Source: CAVQEK01 sp964596645
GTDB lineage: Bacteria; Bacteroidota; Bacteroidia; Cytophagales; Cyclobacteriaceae
DNA length: 64,000 bases
Direction of reading: 5' to 3'
Assembly: GCA_964596645.1 (NCBI GenBank)
Contig: CAZQVB010000001.1
Location: 124,001-188,000, forward strand
Positions within the stretch are counted from its first letter, which is position 1, and each line of letters opens with the position of its first letter. The position numbers and the translations under genes are program-made. The notes beneath the pieces are model-generated. The model was not told the DNA's origin. It searched no databases and saw nothing but the letters and a program-made list of their open reading frames with translations. Positions 9,317-18,591 of this stretch are shown here, in pieces.

Positions 9317-10531
9317 ATGTCGAAAATCATCCTTTCAATATTTACTGTACTTGTGCTGGCTATGCCATGCAAAGCCCAAAAGGCCGTATTTGTCATTTTG
9401 GACGGTATACCTGCCGACGTGATGGAAAAAGTAAATACACCAAATATAGATGCCATAGCCAGTACAGGTGGCTACTCCCGGGCCTATGTTGGCGGTCTTA
9501 AAGGTGGATATTCAGAGTCGCCCACCATCTCGGCTCCTGGCTACAATTGCCTGATCACGGGCACCTGGTGCAACAAAAATAATGTGTGGAACAATGACAT
9601 CGCCAAGCCCAACTACCACTATTGGAGTGTGTTTCGCATGGCAGAAGAACAAGGCAAGAAAACTGCACTATTCTCTACCTGGCAAGACAATCGTACTAAA
9701 CTAATTGGAGAAGGTAAAGAAGAAACCGGGCAACTGAAACTTGATCATTACGCTGACGGTTTTGAGCACGACACAGCCCGATTTCCTCACGATGCCAAGC
9801 GTTGGTTCATTTATCAAATAGATGAGCATGTTGTCTCTGAGGCAGAAGATCACATAAAAAGAGAAGGACCCGATATCACATGGGTATACCTGGAATATAC
9901 CGATGATATAGGGCACAAATACGGCGATGGCCCCGAAATGGAAAAGGCTGTGCAACTGGCCGACCAACAGATGGGCAGGCTATGGAAAGCGATAGAGGCC
10001 AGGCGTGACGCTACCGGCGAAGAATGGGTGCTGCTGGTGACAACAGACCACGGCCGCGACGCCAAAAGTGGCAAAGGCCACGGTGGCCAAACGGAGCGGG
10101 AGAGGACGATCTGGATGGTAGTTGGGGGCGCTCAGCCCAACGACTACTTTTTTCTACATGAACCCGGTATTGTAGATGCGGTGCCCGGCCTGGTGCATTT
10201 TCTCGGCCTGAACGTGCCAGAGCATATACGCCGCGAATGGGACGGAACGCCCATTTTAGGACCAGCCTCTGTCTCGCATTTGACCGCCCAACACCACCAA
10301 AATCAGCTGAAACTGAATTGGCAACCACTCAGCAATGAAGATTCGTTGCAGGTGTTTGTTTCCGCCAATGACAATTTTAAAGAAGGCAAAAAAGATGATT
10401 ATGAATGGTTGCAAGATGTACCTGCGCAGGCAGGTGAAGCCCTCATTCATTTACCGTCCAATAAACCAGTAGCCAAAGTGTTGCTGCAGGGCAAGCACAA
10501 TTCAGTCAATTTTCACCTGACGCAAAAGTGA
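9317..10531 (+). CDS. Secreted alkaline-phosphatase-superfamily phosphodiesterase/nucleotide pyrophosphatase
   Basis: 404 residues with a signal peptide (about 1-20, cleavage near CKAQ). Metal-site motifs of the type I phosphodiesterase/pyrophosphatase group are visible: FVILDGIPADV (about residue 29), a nucleophile region SPTISAPGYNCLITG (about 67-81), EYTDDIGHKYG (about 195), TTDHGRD (about 241) and GHGG shortly after. Members hydrolyse phosphodiester or phosphate bonds using two metal ions. The last about 90 residues form a small extra domain. It follows susD and precedes a sulfatase, which suggests removal of phosphate-linked groups from the imported glycan, but the substrate is inferred only from position. 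Confidence 0.85.
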   Translation: MSKIILSIFTVLVLAMPCKAQKAVFVILDGIPADVMEKVNTPNIDAIASTGGYSRAYVGGLKGGYSESPTISAPGYNCLITGTWCNKNNVWNNDIAKPNYHYWSVFRMAEEQGKKTALFSTWQDNRTKLIGEGKEETGQLKLDHYADGFEHDTARFPHDAKRWFIYQIDEHVVSEAEDHIKREGPDITWVYLEYTDDIGHKYGDGPEMEKAVQLADQQMGRLWKAIEARRDATGEEWVLLVTTDHGRDAKSGKGHGGQTERERTIWMVVGGAQPNDYFFLHEPGIVDAVPGLVHFLGLNVPEHIRREWDGTPILGPASVSHLTAQHHQNQLKLNWQPLSNEDSLQVFVSANDNFKEGKKDDYEWLQDVPAQAGEALIHLPSNKPVAKVLLQGKHNSVNFHLTQK

Positions 10532-10553
10532 CGATAATGATAGTAACATCAAG

Positions 10554-10872
10554 CCATTCCAAGGCCTGTGGCGCAAAGGCCATTACGGATGGTGCTACCG
10601 GAGTGGCGCCAATAGCCAGCAGATTACTTTGCTTCGCTCACAATGACGGAGCGGGAGGCTTGTCAGCCTGATGGAGTTTTCCTTCCATCCGCCCTCTCTC
10701 AACAGGTTGTTTTGATCGGGCATACATAGAATTCATTTTAGGGTCTAATCTGTTTACTCTTTACACAGATCCTGAAACAAGTTCAGGATGATCTAGACTT
10801 TTAGCTTTCAGCTATAATTTCCACCAATCACCAGTCTACGAGTCTACGAATCCACCAATCCACCAACACAGT
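10554..10872. repeat. Long dispersed intergenic repeat, copy A
   Basis: About 320 bases of non-coding sequence. In order it contains a TGGCGCAAAGGCC block, GTGGCGCCAATAGCCAGCAG, a CTTCGCTCACAATGACGGAG block, a short dyad CCTGAAACAAGTTCAGG, and tail motifs rich in GTCTACGAGTCTACGA and CCACCAATC. Copy B is a direct repeat 437 bases further on; copy C at 48745-49072 is inverted. The swine-like block order is the same in all three. The remaining bases 10895-10990 between A and B are tail motifs. No gene is seen from 10532 to 11376. Confidence 0.85.
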
Positions 10873-10894
10873 CCGGTCCGACTATCGTCTGACT
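10873..10894. repeat. Single copy of the 22-bp motif found in tandem at 37.8 kb
   Basis: CCGGTCCGACTATCGTCTGA plus two bases matches the core unit of the tandem array at 37794-37996 with one or two changes. It sits in the tail of repeat copy A, linking the two repeat families. Confidence 0.8.
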
Positions 10895-10990
10895 TGGTGA
10901 TCTTTTTGCTTTTTGCATTCAGCTTTCAGCTATTCATTCCACCAATTCCCAGTCTACGAGTCTACCAGTCTACTAATCTACCAGTCTACT

Positions 10991-11273
10991 CCATTCCATG
11001 GCCAGTGGCGCAAAGGCCATTACCATGGTGCTACCGGAGTGGCGCCAATAGCCAGCAGATTACTTCGCTTCGCTCACAATGACGGAGTGGGAGGCTTGTC
11101 AGTCTGATGAAATTTTCCATCCATCCGCTCTTTCTCAACAGGTCATGTTGAACGGGCATCCATAGAATTCATTTTAGGGTTTCATCATCTGTTTACTCTT
11201 TAGACAGATCCTGAAACAAGTTCAGGATGACTTAGGCTTTTAACTATCGGTTATACACTCCACCAATCTCACT
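10991..11273. repeat. Long dispersed intergenic repeat, copy B
   Basis: A direct repeat of copy A with the same order of blocks and many point differences (for example GACGGAGTGGGAGG for GACGGAGCGGGAGG). It ends about 100 bases before the sulfatase start. Confidence 0.85.
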
Positions 11274-11376
11274 ACACTGGCCATGCGGCCGGGTCGCCGG
11301 TGCAGCGTTGGCAAGTCCTTCTTCAAATTAAGTTTCTGTTTTCTTAGATTTGACTTTTCAGCAAATCAGTCCCAAA

Positions 11377-12990
11377 ATGAAATTCACTTCAGGCACCAGC
11401 ATTTATTTTTTCCTCTTCTGTTCACTCATTGTTCAGGGCTGCAGGCCTCCGGCTGAAGAGTCCGCTAAAGCCATTGCAAAACCCAACTTCCTCTTTATAC
11501 TGGCCGACGATCTGGGCTATCACGACCTTAGTGTGATGGAAAGCGAGTATTATGAAACGCCCAGCATCGATCGCATAGCCAATGAGGGCATGATCTTTAC
11601 CAATGGCTATGCCGCCTGCCAGGTGTGCAGCCCCTCCAGGGCCAGCATTATGCTCGGCACCTTCCCCGCACGCCACGGCATCACCGACTGGATTGGTGCC
11701 AAAACGGGAGAAGACTGGCGAAAAGCCGGGCGATTCAATAAGCTGCTGCCTCCAGAGTATGTACGAACACTACCTGCCGATGCCGTTACACTGCCAGAAG
11801 CACTCAAGGCACAAGGGTACAAAACCTTTTTTGCCGGTAAGTGGCACCTTGGCGACAGCACCTCCTGGCCCACCGATCACGGTTTCGATATCAACGTGGG
11901 CGGATGGGACGCAGGCAGCCCGCACGGCGGGTATTTTTCGCCGTACAAAAACCCCAACCTGGAAAATAAAACAGACGGGGAAAATCTCTCGATGAGGCTG
12001 GCGGAAGAGACGGTGGCCTTCCTCAAACAAAACCAACCCAAAGATACCGGGCAGCCATTCTTTGCTTTTCTGTCCTTTTATGCTGTGCACAGCCCCATCG
12101 AAACCACGCAAGAGAAATGGGCCAAGTACCGCCAAAAAGCCGAACAAATGGGCATAGCAGAAAGCGGCTTTGAAATGGGTCGTTTTCTGCCGATCCGTCA
12201 AACACAGGACAACCCCATATATGCAGGCCTGGTGGAAGCCATGGACGATGCCGTGGGCCGGGTATTGCGCGCCCTGGATGAGCTGCAGCTCGCAGACAAC
12301 ACCGTGATCGTATTCACCTCCGACAATGGCGGAGTAGCCGCCGGCGATGCCAACTCCACATCCAACCAGCCACTCAGGGCAGGCAAAGGATATCAGTTTG
12401 AAGGCGGCATCCGCGAACCTTATTTTATAAAAGCACCGGGCATAACCAAAGGTGGCGCGCGCAACGATACCCCCGTAACAGGCACCGACTTCTACCCTAC
12501 CTTCCTCGAACTGGCCGGCCTGGATCCTCTACCCGATCAGCACGTCGACGGCGTCAGTCTGGTGGCGGCACTACAAGGCGGCACGCTGGCACAGAGGCCG
12601 TTGATATGGCACTACCCACACTACGGCAACCAGGGCGGAGAGCCTTCCTCTATATTGAGGCTGGGCGAGTGGAAACTGATACACTACTACGAAGACGGCA
12701 GAAAAGAGCTTTATAACCTGAAGGAAGACCTGGAAGAAAAAAATAATATCGCCGCTACCTACCCTGAGCGTACAGAGGAAATGAACGAAAGACTATTTGC
12801 TCTGCTGAACGACATGGGTGCCCGCTACCCGAGCCAAGACCCGCAATGGACGGCCGCTCAAGAACAGGAACATTTGCAAAAAATAGAGGAGGAAGTGCTG
12901 CCAAAGCTGGAGGCCCAGCGCATGGAGATACTCTCCCCCGACTTTACACCTGGCAACAACTGGTGGGGCAGCGAAGTCACCAAAGACTGA
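11377..12990 (+). CDS. S1-family sulfatase (lipoprotein), formylglycine Cys type
   Basis: 537 residues from ATG 11377 (an upstream in-frame TTG at 11350 is less likely because the lipoprotein signal fits the ATG). The signal ends VQGC. The N-terminal metal site is NFLFILADDLGY. The active-site signature CSPSRASIMLG has its Cys at about residue 84, to be converted to formylglycine; GKWHLG follows at about 155. Downstream are SDNGG and a C-terminal subdomain (EWKLIHYYEDGRKELYNL). By family it removes sulfate esters from a glycan in the periplasm or at the surface. The subfamily is not determined. It is the last gene of the left locus in this orientation; the repeat pair lies directly before it. 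Confidence 0.92.
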   Translation: MKFTSGTSIYFFLFCSLIVQGCRPPAEESAKAIAKPNFLFILADDLGYHDLSVMESEYYETPSIDRIANEGMIFTNGYAACQVCSPSRASIMLGTFPARHGITDWIGAKTGEDWRKAGRFNKLLPPEYVRTLPADAVTLPEALKAQGYKTFFAGKWHLGDSTSWPTDHGFDINVGGWDAGSPHGGYFSPYKNPNLENKTDGENLSMRLAEETVAFLKQNQPKDTGQPFFAFLSFYAVHSPIETTQEKWAKYRQKAEQMGIAESGFEMGRFLPIRQTQDNPIYAGLVEAMDDAVGRVLRALDELQLADNTVIVFTSDNGGVAAGDANSTSNQPLRAGKGYQFEGGIREPYFIKAPGITKGGARNDTPVTGTDFYPTFLELAGLDPLPDQHVDGVSLVAALQGGTLAQRPLIWHYPHYGNQGGEPSSILRLGEWKLIHYYEDGRKELYNLKEDLEEKNNIAATYPERTEEMNERLFALLNDMGARYPSQDPQWTAAQEQEHLQKIEEEVLPKLEAQRMEILSPDFTPGNNWWGSEVTKD

Positions 12991-13100
12991 TTATAAATTG
13001 ACACCGTGCGTGAGGATTAATTCCAAGTCAAGCGAATGTCGGATCTTAGAATAAGGAAACCCAAATCGCCTGGCGGGATAAATACAGACCAGGCCCCTAT

Positions 13101-15713
13101 TCATTTGTCTGGCAAATCGTGAATGGTGAGGCCTTGCATGGAGCGGGTATCTACCGGGAATAAAAAGCTGGCCAGGTAGCCGCTGATAAAGCACACACCG
13201 ATACCAATGAATGAATACAGCAAAAAGCTGACGGCGGTACTCTGCTGCGCCAACGCCAGCGCCACAATGCCCAGCACCACACCGACCATCGCTCCGGGGC
13301 CGTTGGCCCGTTTGGTGAAAATGCCCAGCAAAAACAAGCCGGTGAGCGGCCCACCCACCAATCCAAATACCGAAAGCATCAAGTCCCACAACGATTTGAT
13401 GTCGGAATTGGCCATAAGCAGGGCGAAGAAAGTGCCGATGGCACCAAAGCCAAAGGTGAGCAACCGCGCCAGGTTGAAATACGCCTTTTCGCTTTTGAGC
13501 CCGTTGAAGCGCCGCACAAAATCAGTGACCACGGCGGTAGAGGTGCTGTTCATACTGGTAGAAACCGTCGACTGCGCCGCAGCAAAAATGCCCGCTACCA
13601 CCAGCCCGGCAATGCCCACCGGCAATTCGCGGGCAATGAACAGTGCGAAAATGGCATCTGTCTGGAACGAGGGGTCGAGCTTCTGCGGAAAGTTGTTGTA
13701 GTACACGTACAACGCAGCGCCAACCAGAAAAAACAGCAATGTGGCCGGCACTACCATGATGGCGTTCGTCCAGATCGCCTGGGCCGCTTTTTTCTCAGAA
13801 CTCACCGACATGTAGCGCTGTATGGCCGACTGATCGCTGGCGTACATGATCAGCGCCTGGCCTATACCACCCAGTAGTATGATCCAGAAGGCATCTTGGG
13901 CAAAGCCGGAACCTGCCCAGTTGGAGTTGATCGCGTGAAACTTGTTGGCTGCCCCGGCAGTGTCTATGAATCCTGCTATGCCTCCATCTACACTATTGAG
14001 AATGACCACCAGGCTCACCACCGCACCGCCCAGCAGCACTATGGTTTGTATGCTGTCGGTCCATGCCACGGCTTCCATACCGCCCAGTGTGCAATAGATG
14101 ATGCTGAGCACGCCCATTATAAGAATGCACTGCTCTACCGTAAGGGGCAAGATGGCTGCAAGTGCCAGCGAGGGCAAAAACATAACAATGGCCATACGCC
14201 CAATCTGGTACAGCACAAATGAAAAACTGCCGAACAGCCTGATGAAAAGGTTGAAGCGCTTCTCCAGGTATTCGTAGGCGCTGGTGGCATCGATGCGCCT
14301 GAAGAAGGGCAAAATATACCGGATGACAAAGGGGGCAATCAATACCGCACCCAAATTGATGAAGATAAAAACCCAGTCGGTGGCATAGGCCTTGGCCGGC
14401 AAAGACATGTAGGTGACCGAGCTGAGCATGGTAGCGAAAATGCTGAGGCCGGCTACCCACCAGGGCAGGCGCTGGCCCCCGCGGAAGAAGTCTTCGGTAT
14501 TTTTATTTCTAAAAGAAAAAAACACACCCACGCCCAGCATGAGCAGCAGGTAGATGATCAGTGTGGTGAAATTGATGGCGCCAAACTGCCGTGGCAACTT
14601 CACAATGTCGACACGCCATACCCGGTGCGACCGTGTACGGGGCTTCACTTCACCGCTGGGAATGATGATGTCTTCGCCCCATTGCACCGCCTGCGTCGTC
14701 ACATGGTTTACCGGCGACGGGCCCGCCTTCACCCACCGATCGGTGATGGTGTGGTAGGCGTAGGTTTCTTTGGGAAAGCCCGGATGGTTGGGCCGCAGGG
14801 AATCGGGCATAAAAAACAAAGCACCATCGTCACCGCCAAATACGAAGATATGGCTCTGGCCTACAGCCGCAGCCGTGCCGGCCATCACACTGGCAGGGGC
14901 GTCGCTCTGCTTCGTCCAGGCCTCTGCGCCTCTACCGGATTCGTAGTGCTGAGTGTTGAAGATGTACATGTCTTTGAGGAAGTCCGTACCGCCCTGGGCA
15001 TTGATGTGCCTGCCGCTGAGCACATAGATGCCATTGGCCTGGCCGTTGTGCTGGGCAATGGTAAGGTTGTAGGCACGGGCCGGGCCGGGCCACGACGGCA
15101 GCACCTGCCATGCAAAATCTGCCTGGCCTTGTGCGGAAAGATCGAGTACGTAAAATGCCTTGGTGGCCGTGCTGAGATCATGGCCGGTAGAGCCTCCGGC
15201 TAAATATATCTTATCCTCCAGCAGCGCGGCACTGCTATAGGCAAGAGGCTGAGGCAACTTTGGCAGCGCCTTGCGCACCACCTCGGTGCCATTCCAACTC
15301 AGCAAAAATACTTCGTCAAAGGTTTGTTCTGCATTATTGCCCCCCATGCATACTATACCCGCTTCTGTGCTCACGGCGGCGCCATAGGCTACCGGCACAT
15401 CCAGCTCACCTACTTTTTTCCAGTCGGCAAAGTCGCCGCCATCGCGCTCCAGCAGCCATATTTCCCGGTGCCATGTCTTGTCGCTGTCCCACCGTGGCGG
15501 CGCAAAGTTGGCACCTCCTGCCATGATCAGTGCACCGTTGTGTACACCTACGAAAGCACCGGCCACACCTTCCGCCTCGGCCTGGCCGCCAACGGCAGGC
15601 AAAGCGGGCAGCTCCGACCATTGCAGGTATTGACTATCCGGTACATCTGGCTGGGCAACGGTGATATGGGTAATGAGAAAGAATGTGAGGAAAAAATAGA
15701 ATGGGTGGCGCAT
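13101..15713 (-). CDS. Kelch-domain (NanM-like)/sodium:solute symporter fusion
   Basis: 870 residues. A signal peptide (about 1-20) leads into a Kelch beta-propeller (about 25-365) with repeated GGANF, GGNNA, LAGGST, VLSGRH and VFGGDDG blade turns, resembling N-acetylneuraminate mutarotase. From about residue 375 a sodium/solute symporter (SSS) domain follows with about 13 membrane helices: FTTLIIYLLLMLGVGVFFS, DFFRGGQRLPWWVAGLSIFATMLSS and TDSIQTIVLLGG. By analogy the periplasmic propeller would present or anomerise a sugar acid for sodium-driven uptake across the inner membrane; N-acetylneuraminate is the leading guess because a GH33 sialidase lies at 33.6 kb. No sialic-acid lyase or kinase is in the window. 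It is divergent from the FadR-type regulator. Confidence 0.9.
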   Translation of the reverse strand: MRHPFYFFLTFFLITHITVAQPDVPDSQYLQWSELPALPAVGGQAEAEGVAGAFVGVHNGALIMAGGANFAPPRWDSDKTWHREIWLLERDGGDFADWKKVGELDVPVAYGAAVSTEAGIVCMGGNNAEQTFDEVFLLSWNGTEVVRKALPKLPQPLAYSSAALLEDKIYLAGGSTGHDLSTATKAFYVLDLSAQGQADFAWQVLPSWPGPARAYNLTIAQHNGQANGIYVLSGRHINAQGGTDFLKDMYIFNTQHYESGRGAEAWTKQSDAPASVMAGTAAAVGQSHIFVFGGDDGALFFMPDSLRPNHPGFPKETYAYHTITDRWVKAGPSPVNHVTTQAVQWGEDIIIPSGEVKPRTRSHRVWRVDIVKLPRQFGAINFTTLIIYLLLMLGVGVFFSFRNKNTEDFFRGGQRLPWWVAGLSIFATMLSSVTYMSLPAKAYATDWVFIFINLGAVLIAPFVIRYILPFFRRIDATSAYEYLEKRFNLFIRLFGSFSFVLYQIGRMAIVMFLPSLALAAILPLTVEQCILIMGVLSIIYCTLGGMEAVAWTDSIQTIVLLGGAVVSLVVILNSVDGGIAGFIDTAGAANKFHAINSNWAGSGFAQDAFWIILLGGIGQALIMYASDQSAIQRYMSVSSEKKAAQAIWTNAIMVVPATLLFFLVGAALYVYYNNFPQKLDPSFQTDAIFALFIARELPVGIAGLVVAGIFAAAQSTVSTSMNSTSTAVVTDFVRRFNGLKSEKAYFNLARLLTFGFGAIGTFFALLMANSDIKSLWDLMLSVFGLVGGPLTGLFLLGIFTKRANGPGAMVGVVLGIVALALAQQSTAVSFLLYSFIGIGVCFISGYLASFLFPVDTRSMQGLTIHDLPDK

Positions 15714-15781
15714 GTAATCTCGGTACTTATTGATGAGCGATAATGAAATGCTGAAAGTAAATAAAAAGTCGATAATATATC

Positions 15782-15798
15782 ATTATGTCCAACATAAT
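15782..15798. promoter_or_regulatory. Candidate FadR/GntR operator between symporter and regulator genes
   Basis: A perfect inverted repeat, ATTATGT-CCA-ACATAAT, lies in the 241-base divergent region, 69 bases upstream of the symporter start. GT/AC half-sites three bases apart are typical of GntR/FadR-family sites. Control of both divergent genes by the FadR protein is inferred. Confidence 0.5.
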
Positions 15799-15954
15799 TG
15801 GCACACGTTGCCGCTTGTCGTCTCTGTGTTTTAATACAACCAAAGCAATTTATGGATGCAAAGTCGGCTGATGGTACGGATTTTTAATCTGTGAATAAAT
15901 TTGCACTTTTGCTTGCTTCCAGGCAAACCAACTGCCGCCATACTACACTAAGCG

Positions 15955-16683
15955 ATGAAAGAAAACAATACTCTAACCCCTCCGCTCAACATTGGGCTCG
16001 ATCCCATCATTCCCCTCACCATGGCGGAGATTGTAGAAATAAAGCTGCTGGACTACCTGAAGAGGGAGGAGTTCAACCCTGGCGACCCTATACCAAAGGA
16101 GCTGGAGCTGGCAGAGGCACTGGGTGTAAGCCGCAATGTGATCCGTGAGGCTTTGAGCCGGTTCAGAATGTTGGGGCTGATAGAAACCCGGAAAAAGCGG
16201 GGCATGATCCTCAAAGCGCCCGATCTGTTTGGAGGACTGGAAAAGATACTGCACCCCGACCTGCTCAGCGACAAAGTATTGAGGGAAATATTTGAGATGC
16301 GCCTGATCATCGAAATGGGCATTGCTGATATTGTTTTTTATAAAAAAACCCCGGAGGATATTAAGTATCTGGAAAACCTGCTAAAAAGCAAGAAGAAACT
16401 GGGCGCCACCCGCTTCAGGGCAGAGCACGAGGTAGAATTTCACGGCAAGTTGTACGAGATCACCGGCAACCAAACGCTCATTCGCTTTCAGCACCTGCTG
16501 CTGCCCATTTTTCAATACGTCAATGACTATGAGTCTCAACTCAGCGAGCCGCCCAAAATCGGCAAGATGAACCACTCCGACCTGGTGAATGAGCTGAAAA
16601 CAGGCACACCGGAATCGTTCCGCCAGGCCATGTTTATACACCTGGAGCCCCACTTCGACATGTTGAAAAATTGGAAAGATTGA
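15955..16683 (+). CDS. FadR-subfamily GntR transcriptional regulator
   Basis: 242 residues. A winged-helix GntR domain covers about 22-90 (PGDPIPKELELAEALGVSRNVIREALSRFRMLGLIETRKKRG, quoted in parts: the ELAEALGVSRNVIREAL helix-turn-helix is diagnostic). It is followed by an all-helical FCD ligand domain (about 100-230) with EMRLIIEMGIAD and a metal/ligand helix EHEVEFHGKLYEITGN. Such proteins usually sense a sugar acid or organic acid and repress a catabolic or transport gene. The divergent Kelch-symporter gene and the palindrome at 15782-15798 make that transporter the likely target. Confidence 0.9.
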   Translation: MKENNTLTPPLNIGLDPIIPLTMAEIVEIKLLDYLKREEFNPGDPIPKELELAEALGVSRNVIREALSRFRMLGLIETRKKRGMILKAPDLFGGLEKILHPDLLSDKVLREIFEMRLIIEMGIADIVFYKKTPEDIKYLENLLKSKKKLGATRFRAEHEVEFHGKLYEITGNQTLIRFQHLLLPIFQYVNDYESQLSEPPKIGKMNHSDLVNELKTGTPESFRQAMFIHLEPHFDMLKNWKD

Positions 16684-16736
16684 CTGAGCAGGACTATTCA
16701 CCTGCTCGCCGCTTCGTCCATAGGGAAATTAAATGA

Positions 16737-16756
16737 TATCGGTTGATGATCCGATA
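16737..16756. promoter_or_regulatory. Candidate operator 1 upstream of satD-like gene
   Basis: TATCGG-N8-CCGATA over 20 bases. Half-sites and spacing are identical to the second site 56 bases downstream (centre to centre). Confidence 0.55.
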
Positions 16757-16792
16757 TAATCAAATATCGCCTAATAAACCTATATTTTCATA

Positions 16793-16812
16793 TATCGGAT
16801 AATTATCCGATA
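16793..16812. promoter_or_regulatory. Candidate operator 2 upstream of satD-like gene
   Basis: A perfect 20-base palindrome, TATCGGATAATTATCCGATA, ending 46 bases before the GTG start at 16859. It has the same half-sites and 8-base spacer as operator 1. The adjacent gene encodes a protein with a C-terminal helix-turn-helix, so autoregulation is plausible. Confidence 0.6.
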
Positions 16813-16858
16813 ATTGTTTCTATGGCATTCAACGTATCATAAATACTTCCGACTGACT

Positions 16859-17467
16859 GTGGCTAAAACAGCGACTGCAATACTTACGGGCGACCTGATC
16901 AACTCAAAAAAAGAAAAGCCGGACATTTGGCTGCCCCTGCTCAAAGGTGCTTTGGCCCATTTTGGAAAAGAGCCTGTGGCTTGGGAAATTTTCAGGGGAG
17001 ACAGCTTTCAGCTGGAGGTAAGGCCATCCGAGGCTTTATTTGCGGCTATTTATATAAAGGCGGCGGTAAAACAGCAAAAGCACCTGGATGTGCGCATAGG
17101 CATCGGAATCGGCGAGAAGAGCTACGCTGCCGATAGAATAACGGAATCCAACGGCACTGCCTTTGTATACTCCGGCGAGTGTTTTGACCAGCTGAAAAAA
17201 CAGACCATGGCGGTGAAAACGAGTATGCCCTCACTCGATGAACAAGTGAACCAGTTGCTCTCATTGGCACTGCTCACCATGAACAACTGGCCTCCCGCGA
17301 CTTCCCTGGCCGTGAAAACCGCATTGGAAAACCCGGCATTGAAGCAAAACCAATTGGCTGAAAAGTTGCAAATATCACAGAGCAGTGTAAGCGAAGCCCT
17401 TCAGAGGGGCGGGTTTGAGGAAATCAATCATATGATCACCTATTTTAGCAAACTCATTCCCGCATGA
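16859..17467 (+). CDS. SatD-family protein with C-terminal helix-turn-helix
   Basis: About 202 residues from a GTG at 16859, chosen because the conserved core TATAILTGDLINSKK follows at once; an in-frame TTG at 16814 would add 15 unconserved-looking residues lying over operator 2. The N-terminal part (to about 125) matches the SatD family (GDSFQLEV, DVRIGIGIGE), whose molecular function is unsettled. The C-terminal part (about 145-200) holds a winged HTH: NQLAEKLQISQSSVSEALQRGG. The gene overlaps the downstream membrane gene by ATGA, a coupling seen in SatD-DUF3307 pairs. Confidence 0.8.
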   Translation: MAKTATAILTGDLINSKKEKPDIWLPLLKGALAHFGKEPVAWEIFRGDSFQLEVRPSEALFAAIYIKAAVKQQKHLDVRIGIGIGEKSYAADRITESNGTAFVYSGECFDQLKKQTMAVKTSMPSLDEQVNQLLSLALLTMNNWPPATSLAVKTALENPALKQNQLAEKLQISQSSVSEALQRGGFEEINHMITYFSKLIPA

Positions 17468-18192
17468 TGCAACTCGGCCTCCAACTGCTTCTGGCACATA
17501 TTGCAGGCGATTTTCTTTTCCCTGCCCAAAGTCGACTGTTGAAGCAATTGCCAATCACTGCCAGGCACGTGCTGTGGTATGTGTTGATCCATGCGATTGC
17601 CCTGGCACTGGCATTTCAACTTGAGCTGAGGTACTGGCCGGCTTTTCTGTTCCTCTTGTGTACGTATATCGCCGGTGCCGTTATTGCCAAAAGCTCGTAT
17701 GGGCGCAGCCACCCTCGGGCATCCTTTTTCCTATTACAGGCTTTTTATGTAGCCTCCATCATAGGAGTGGCGCTTTCTTATGCACCATTTCGCCCGCCGT
17801 GGCATGTACTCTTCGGCCCTGATACGCTGCTGCTGGCGCTGGCACTGCTTATGGTCACGGTGGTATCGGCCACCATCATCAAGGTGCTCATCGGTCAGTG
17901 GCCTATGAAGGAAACATCTGCCAACGACTCGCTGCCCCAGGCTGGCCTGTACATAGGCATATTGGAGCGGCTGTTTGTATTCACCTTTGTAGTGATGGGC
18001 CAGTGGCAGGCAATAGGCTTTTTGTTGGCCGCCAAGTCTGTATTCCGCTTCGGCGACTTATCAAAGTCAAAGGACCGCAAACTTACTGAGTATATCCTCA
18101 TCGGCACATTGCTCAGCTTTGGGCTTGCCTTGTGTTGCGGACTATTGTATCTGTTTTTTAAGCCTTTGCTGCTCAAACAGGGCCCTTACTGA
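17464..18192 (+). CDS. DUF3307 family membrane protein
   Basis: 242 residues with about six or seven hydrophobic helices. The N terminus LLLAHIAGDFLFPAQS is the DUF3307 signature; WYVLIHAIALALAFQL follows. The start overlaps the SatD-like stop by four bases (ATGA), so the two are translationally coupled. Function is unknown; an inner-membrane partner of the SatD-like regulator is inferred from the conserved pairing. Confidence 0.8.
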   Translation: MMQLGLQLLLAHIAGDFLFPAQSRLLKQLPITARHVLWYVLIHAIALALAFQLELRYWPAFLFLLCTYIAGAVIAKSSYGRSHPRASFFLLQAFYVASIIGVALSYAPFRPPWHVLFGPDTLLLALALLMVTVVSATIIKVLIGQWPMKETSANDSLPQAGLYIGILERLFVFTFVVMGQWQAIGFLLAAKSVFRFGDLSKSKDRKLTEYILIGTLLSFGLALCCGLLYLFFKPLLLKQGPY

Positions 18193-18342
18193 TCTTGCGT
18201 TTTTTCAAAACAGCAGATCAGAACGTTTCATCCCTCCGCATCACCTTATGGAAAGATTCAACAATGGCTGCTCATAAGGTTGCCATCAACCTACTGACTT
18301 GGTGTAGAGCCTACAGTGCGTAGCCCGCTGAAAGCGTGGCGA

Positions 18343-18591
18343 CTAAAACACGCCCCCTCCCAGAAATAAGCGCACTAAGCCAAACAGCATGGCAATACTG
18401 CACATGATGATGCCGGACAAGGCCGGATTTTTGGGCTGGCCGTCGTCTTTGTTGTAGGCGATCAAGCTTACCACCAAACCCACTATAGCAAATGGGATAT
18501 TCAACCAGTTGAATGCGCCAAGGCACGGTATGAAACCTACGATCATGCCGACGATGGATAAAACACCAAAAATTAAAGCTGCTGTCTTCAT
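18343..18591 (-). CDS. Small two- to three-helix membrane protein, unknown
   Basis: 82 residues: an N-terminal helix (ALIFGVLSIVGMIVGFIPCLG), a second (IPFAIVGLVVSLIAYN), a short polar loop DDGQPKNPALS and a third (GIIMCSIAMLFGLVRLFLGG). This four-Gly/Ala-rich layout is common among DUF4190-like small membrane proteins, but the family is not certain. It overlaps the upstream gene's stop by ATGA, so the two form an operon. Confidence 0.7.
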   Translation of the reverse strand: MKTAALIFGVLSIVGMIVGFIPCLGAFNWLNIPFAIVGLVVSLIAYNKDDGQPKNPALSGIIMCSIAMLFGLVRLFLGGGVF

